Below are positions 12,658-14,326 of a stretch of 14,326 bases of DNA, piece after piece. The stretch is from Acidimicrobiaceae bacterium (GTDB lineage: Bacteria > Actinomycetota > Acidimicrobiia > Acidimicrobiales > Palsa-688). The position numbers were made by a program, and so were the translations under genes. The notes under the pieces are model-generated. The model searched no databases, had not been told where the DNA came from, and saw only the letters and a list, made by a program, of their open reading frames with translations. The DNA lies in the NCBI GenBank assembly GCA_027334785.1, contig DAHWQF010000025.1:1-14326 (forward strand). The letters run 5' to 3'. Each line of letters begins with the position of its first letter. Position 1 is the stretch's first letter.

Positions 12658-12918
12658 ATGAAACTAAAGGACCCCGAGCTCGTTTGGGTGGAAGTCCAAG
12701 ACGAAGTCGTCGTCCTCGACACGAGGACATCTCGCTACTTGAGCCTCAACGAGTCGGCAGCGAAGCTGTGGTCCGCTCTCGGCACGGGGACGAGCCAAGA
12801 AGAAATGGTGTCGCTGCTGCTGGAACGCTACGGCATCGACGAAGAGACCGCCACAAGGGACGTTGCCAGTTTCGTGGAGGCTCTCCGAGAGCAGGACCTG
12901 CTGGACGAGCAGGATTGA
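12658..12918 (+). CDS. PqqD-like lasso peptide B1 protein (leader-binding RRE), copy 2
   Basis: This 86-residue protein has the PqqD layout: strands in WVEVQDEVVVLDTRTSRYLS, then LNESAAKLW, and the helical end YGIDEETATRDVASFVEAL. The ATG is preceded by AGGTGGAGG at good spacing. It should bind the precursor leader like copy 1 at 4322-4576, with which it shares 36 of 84 aligned positions and no gaps. It is acidic and GC-rich like its neighbours. It is downstream of the ABC exporter on the same strand, separated by 190 bases without a gene. Whether it serves B2, a kinase or another enzyme cannot be told from sequence. Confidence 0.88.
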   Translation: MKLKDPELVWVEVQDEVVVLDTRTSRYLSLNESAAKLWSALGTGTSQEEMVSLLLERYGIDEETATRDVASFVEALREQDLLDEQD

Positions 12919-13508
12919 ACCCGGGGTACCGCCGATCCAGGTAACGGTAGCGCCGAGAGTGAGCTGCCAACCGACAGCTCACCCACGCGACAATCAAAAA
13001 CCTGCTATGGTTTCGTCGCCGTCCCTCGTGAAGGATAATCCGCGGTGCGAAGTCGTCCAGCAGTTCGCCGAGTCGCGCAGGTGGGTCGCCTATAGGGAAG
13101 GGTACAAGAGCGCGCCGAGCCAAAGACAAGCCATGGCTACGGTGACCCACGCCGCCGAGTTGTCGACCAAGATGGCCACCCTCTCGCCCGGCGCCGCCCC
13201 CCGCAGCCACCTGTGCTGCGAACTTCACCAGTTCGCCGCAGCTGAGGCCTCCCGAACGTCACACTGCCCGCGCTGCGACCAACGCTGAAAGCGCCAAAAA
13301 CGAAGAAACAACTGCCCCCCGGGCGCAGTATGCCCAAGGGACTGGTTACAGTTCATCGTGCCTAGGGCCGTTTCGCCCAAGATTGGACACTTTTGCGGAG
13401 ATCAAATTGGCGAGTTTTGCCCTCCTAGATAGAAGCCGGTACCCACGGGTGGTGGCCCAAGAGCAGACTGGCGCGACCCTAACACCGCTCGGACTAGTCC
13501 CGTCAAAT
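12919..13508. other. Intergenic stretch with no recognisable gene
   Basis: A plus-strand frame from ATG 13007 to 13288 (93 residues, containing CEVVQQFAESRRWVAYREG) is open and partly protein-like, but it has no good ribosome binding site and no family motif, so I do not call it a gene. The last 200 bases are richer in A and T (for example around 13380-13430) and probably include the promoter of the glycosylphosphotransferase gene. No hairpin terminator with a T-run is evident after the PqqD-like gene. Confidence 0.45.
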
Positions 13509-13515
13509 GAGGAGG
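13509..13515 (+). promoter_or_regulatory. Ribosome binding site GAGGAGG of the glycosylphosphotransferase gene
   Basis: GAGGAGG lies 13 bases before ATG 13529, a little far but the only strong purine-rich match near this start. No other in-frame start lies between them. Confidence 0.5.
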
Positions 13516-13528
13516 CTTAGGCTCACCA

Positions 13529-14326
13529 ATGGCAGATGCGCTGAGTGCCCTCCCTGACAACAGTGCTGGCGGGTTGCCGCTCGGCCTGGTCGGGCCCCGG
13601 GACCTCTCGTCGGCACCCGGCCTCCGCTGGGCACCGCCGCGCCGTTGGTGGGCCTTCACATTGACCACGGACGCTGTGAGCATTTGCCTGTCGTTCCTCT
13701 TGGGCACGGTCCTAATCCATGCCTTCACTTCTCCGGCGCAGTCGTACCTGATCGACCTGGACGACGTACTGCCCTACGTCCCGCTCTACGTCTTGGCCTT
13801 GGCGGCCTATGGGCTGTACCAGCGGAACAGCCGCCGAGTGCGCTCTACCTCCTTCCTCGACATCGGCCCGCTCATGCACGCGCTCGCGGCCGGGGCAATA
13901 GCCGCGCTCCTCCTCTCGGTACCGGCGAGCCACTGGTTTGGCACGCACGCGCTCGGCGGGCTCCAGGTGACCCTCATGACCTTGCCCGCGGCAGTCCTCG
14001 CACCGCTCGGGCGAGCCGGGGTCAGCGCCGTCGCCCGCCGCCTCGGATCGAGCGAATCGCGCGTAGTCATAGTCGGGTCGGGGTCGGTCGCCGAGTCGTT
14101 GGCTCGACGGCTCGAGCATTCCCCCGGCACCGAGCTACTGGGCTTCGTGGACGACGAGCCCTACGCACCCGACAGGTTGCCTTGCCGGCGCCTCGGCCGT
14201 ATCGCCGACTTGCCCCGGGTGTGCGCCGAGGTCGGTGCCGACCGCGTCGTGATCGCTTTCTCGAAAAGCTCTCCTCCCGCTGTAGCCGAGATCCTCCGCA
14301 AGCTCGGACCTGCCATCCGCATCAGC
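13529..14326 (+). CDS. Polyprenyl glycosylphosphotransferase, N-terminal part (3' end outside window)
   Basis: The frame runs 266 codons to the right edge without a stop. The first 40 residues are a cytosolic Pro/Arg-rich tail. Hydrophobic segments follow near residues 45-65, 82-95, 117-132 and 145-160, then a nucleotide-binding-like domain with RVVIVGSGSVAESLARRL, LLGFVDDEP and GADRVVIAFS. This is the N-terminal arrangement of WbaP/WcaJ-type initiating sugar-phosphate transferases (four membrane helices plus a CoA-binding-like Rossmann domain). The catalytic C-terminal domain would lie beyond the window. Such enzymes load the first sugar phosphate onto undecaprenyl phosphate at the inner membrane face and start exopolysaccharide or glycan assembly. 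With the glycosyltransferases at the left end it indicates a polysaccharide locus around the lasso cluster. Confidence 0.85.
   Translation, partial: MADALSALPDNSAGGLPLGLVGPRDLSSAPGLRWAPPRRWWAFTLTTDAVSICLSFLLGTVLIHAFTSPAQSYLIDLDDVLPYVPLYVLALAAYGLYQRNSRRVRSTSFLDIGPLMHALAAGAIAALLLSVPASHWFGTHALGGLQVTLMTLPAAVLAPLGRAGVSAVARRLGSSESRVVIVGSGSVAESLARRLEHSPGTELLGFVDDEPYAPDRLPCRRLGRIADLPRVCAEVGADRVVIAFSKSSPPAVAEILRKLGPAIRIS

Noticed and set aside
13007..13288. 93-residue plus-strand frame downstream of the second PqqD-like gene
   Set aside because: Some protein-like segments but no ribosome binding site, no motif and a low-complexity Ala/Ser end; listed only within the intergenic entry.
13290..13528. 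Possible riboswitch upstream of the glycosylphosphotransferase gene
   Set aside because: I looked for c-di-GMP and c-di-AMP aptamer cores and found no matching conserved segments.

Overview
The window is high-GC DNA with frequent GTG and TTG starts, a lasso-peptide leader of the actinobacterial YxxPxLxxxG type and polysaccharide genes on both sides. It most likely comes from an actinomycete-type bacterium (Actinomycetota). I cannot place it further. No rRNA, tRNA, CRISPR array, integrase or transposase is visible.

Layout. Positions 1-2645 are the edge of a polysaccharide locus, mostly in decay: a GT4 glycosyltransferase cut by the left edge (3-1049), a second GT4 gene broken by frame changes and an internal deletion (1051-1606), 400 bases with nothing recognisable, and the remnant of a glycoside-hydrolase-like gene with a frameshift (2001-2645). 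Positions 2646-12918 hold a lasso peptide biosynthetic cluster in three blocks: a plus-strand pair (B2 leader peptidase, HprK-like kinase 1); a minus-strand series reading precursor - cyclase - PRTase/kinase-like/HAD fusion - HprK-like kinase 2 - PqqD-like B1, whose last four genes are packed 6 to 18 bases apart; and a plus-strand pair (ABC exporter, second PqqD-like B1). The right end (13529-14326) is the N-terminal part of a polyprenyl glycosylphosphotransferase, so the cluster sits inside or beside an exopolysaccharide locus.

How the genes work together. The 43-residue precursor (9922-10053) has a leader that aligns position for position with the lariatin leader. It predicts a 21-residue core with Ala1 and Asp9 as ring partners and a C-terminal Ser. 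A PqqD-like protein (B1) should bind the leader, the transglutaminase-like B2 should cut after the Thr-Ala end of the leader, the asparagine-synthetase-like cyclase should close the Ala1-Asp9 macrolactam, and the ABC protein should export the product. In the paeninodin family an HprK-like kinase phosphorylates the C-terminal Ser of the precursor, and this core also ends in Ser.

The unusual part is the extra tailoring equipment: two dissimilar HprK-like kinases, two B1 proteins, and a 977-residue protein joining a type I phosphoribosyltransferase domain, a probable degenerate aminoglycoside-phosphotransferase-like domain and a HAD phosphatase domain. My inference is that this cluster makes a phosphorylated lasso peptide that is further decorated, possibly with a ribose-derived group from PRPP. 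I know of no described lasso pathway with this fusion, but I could not search for one.
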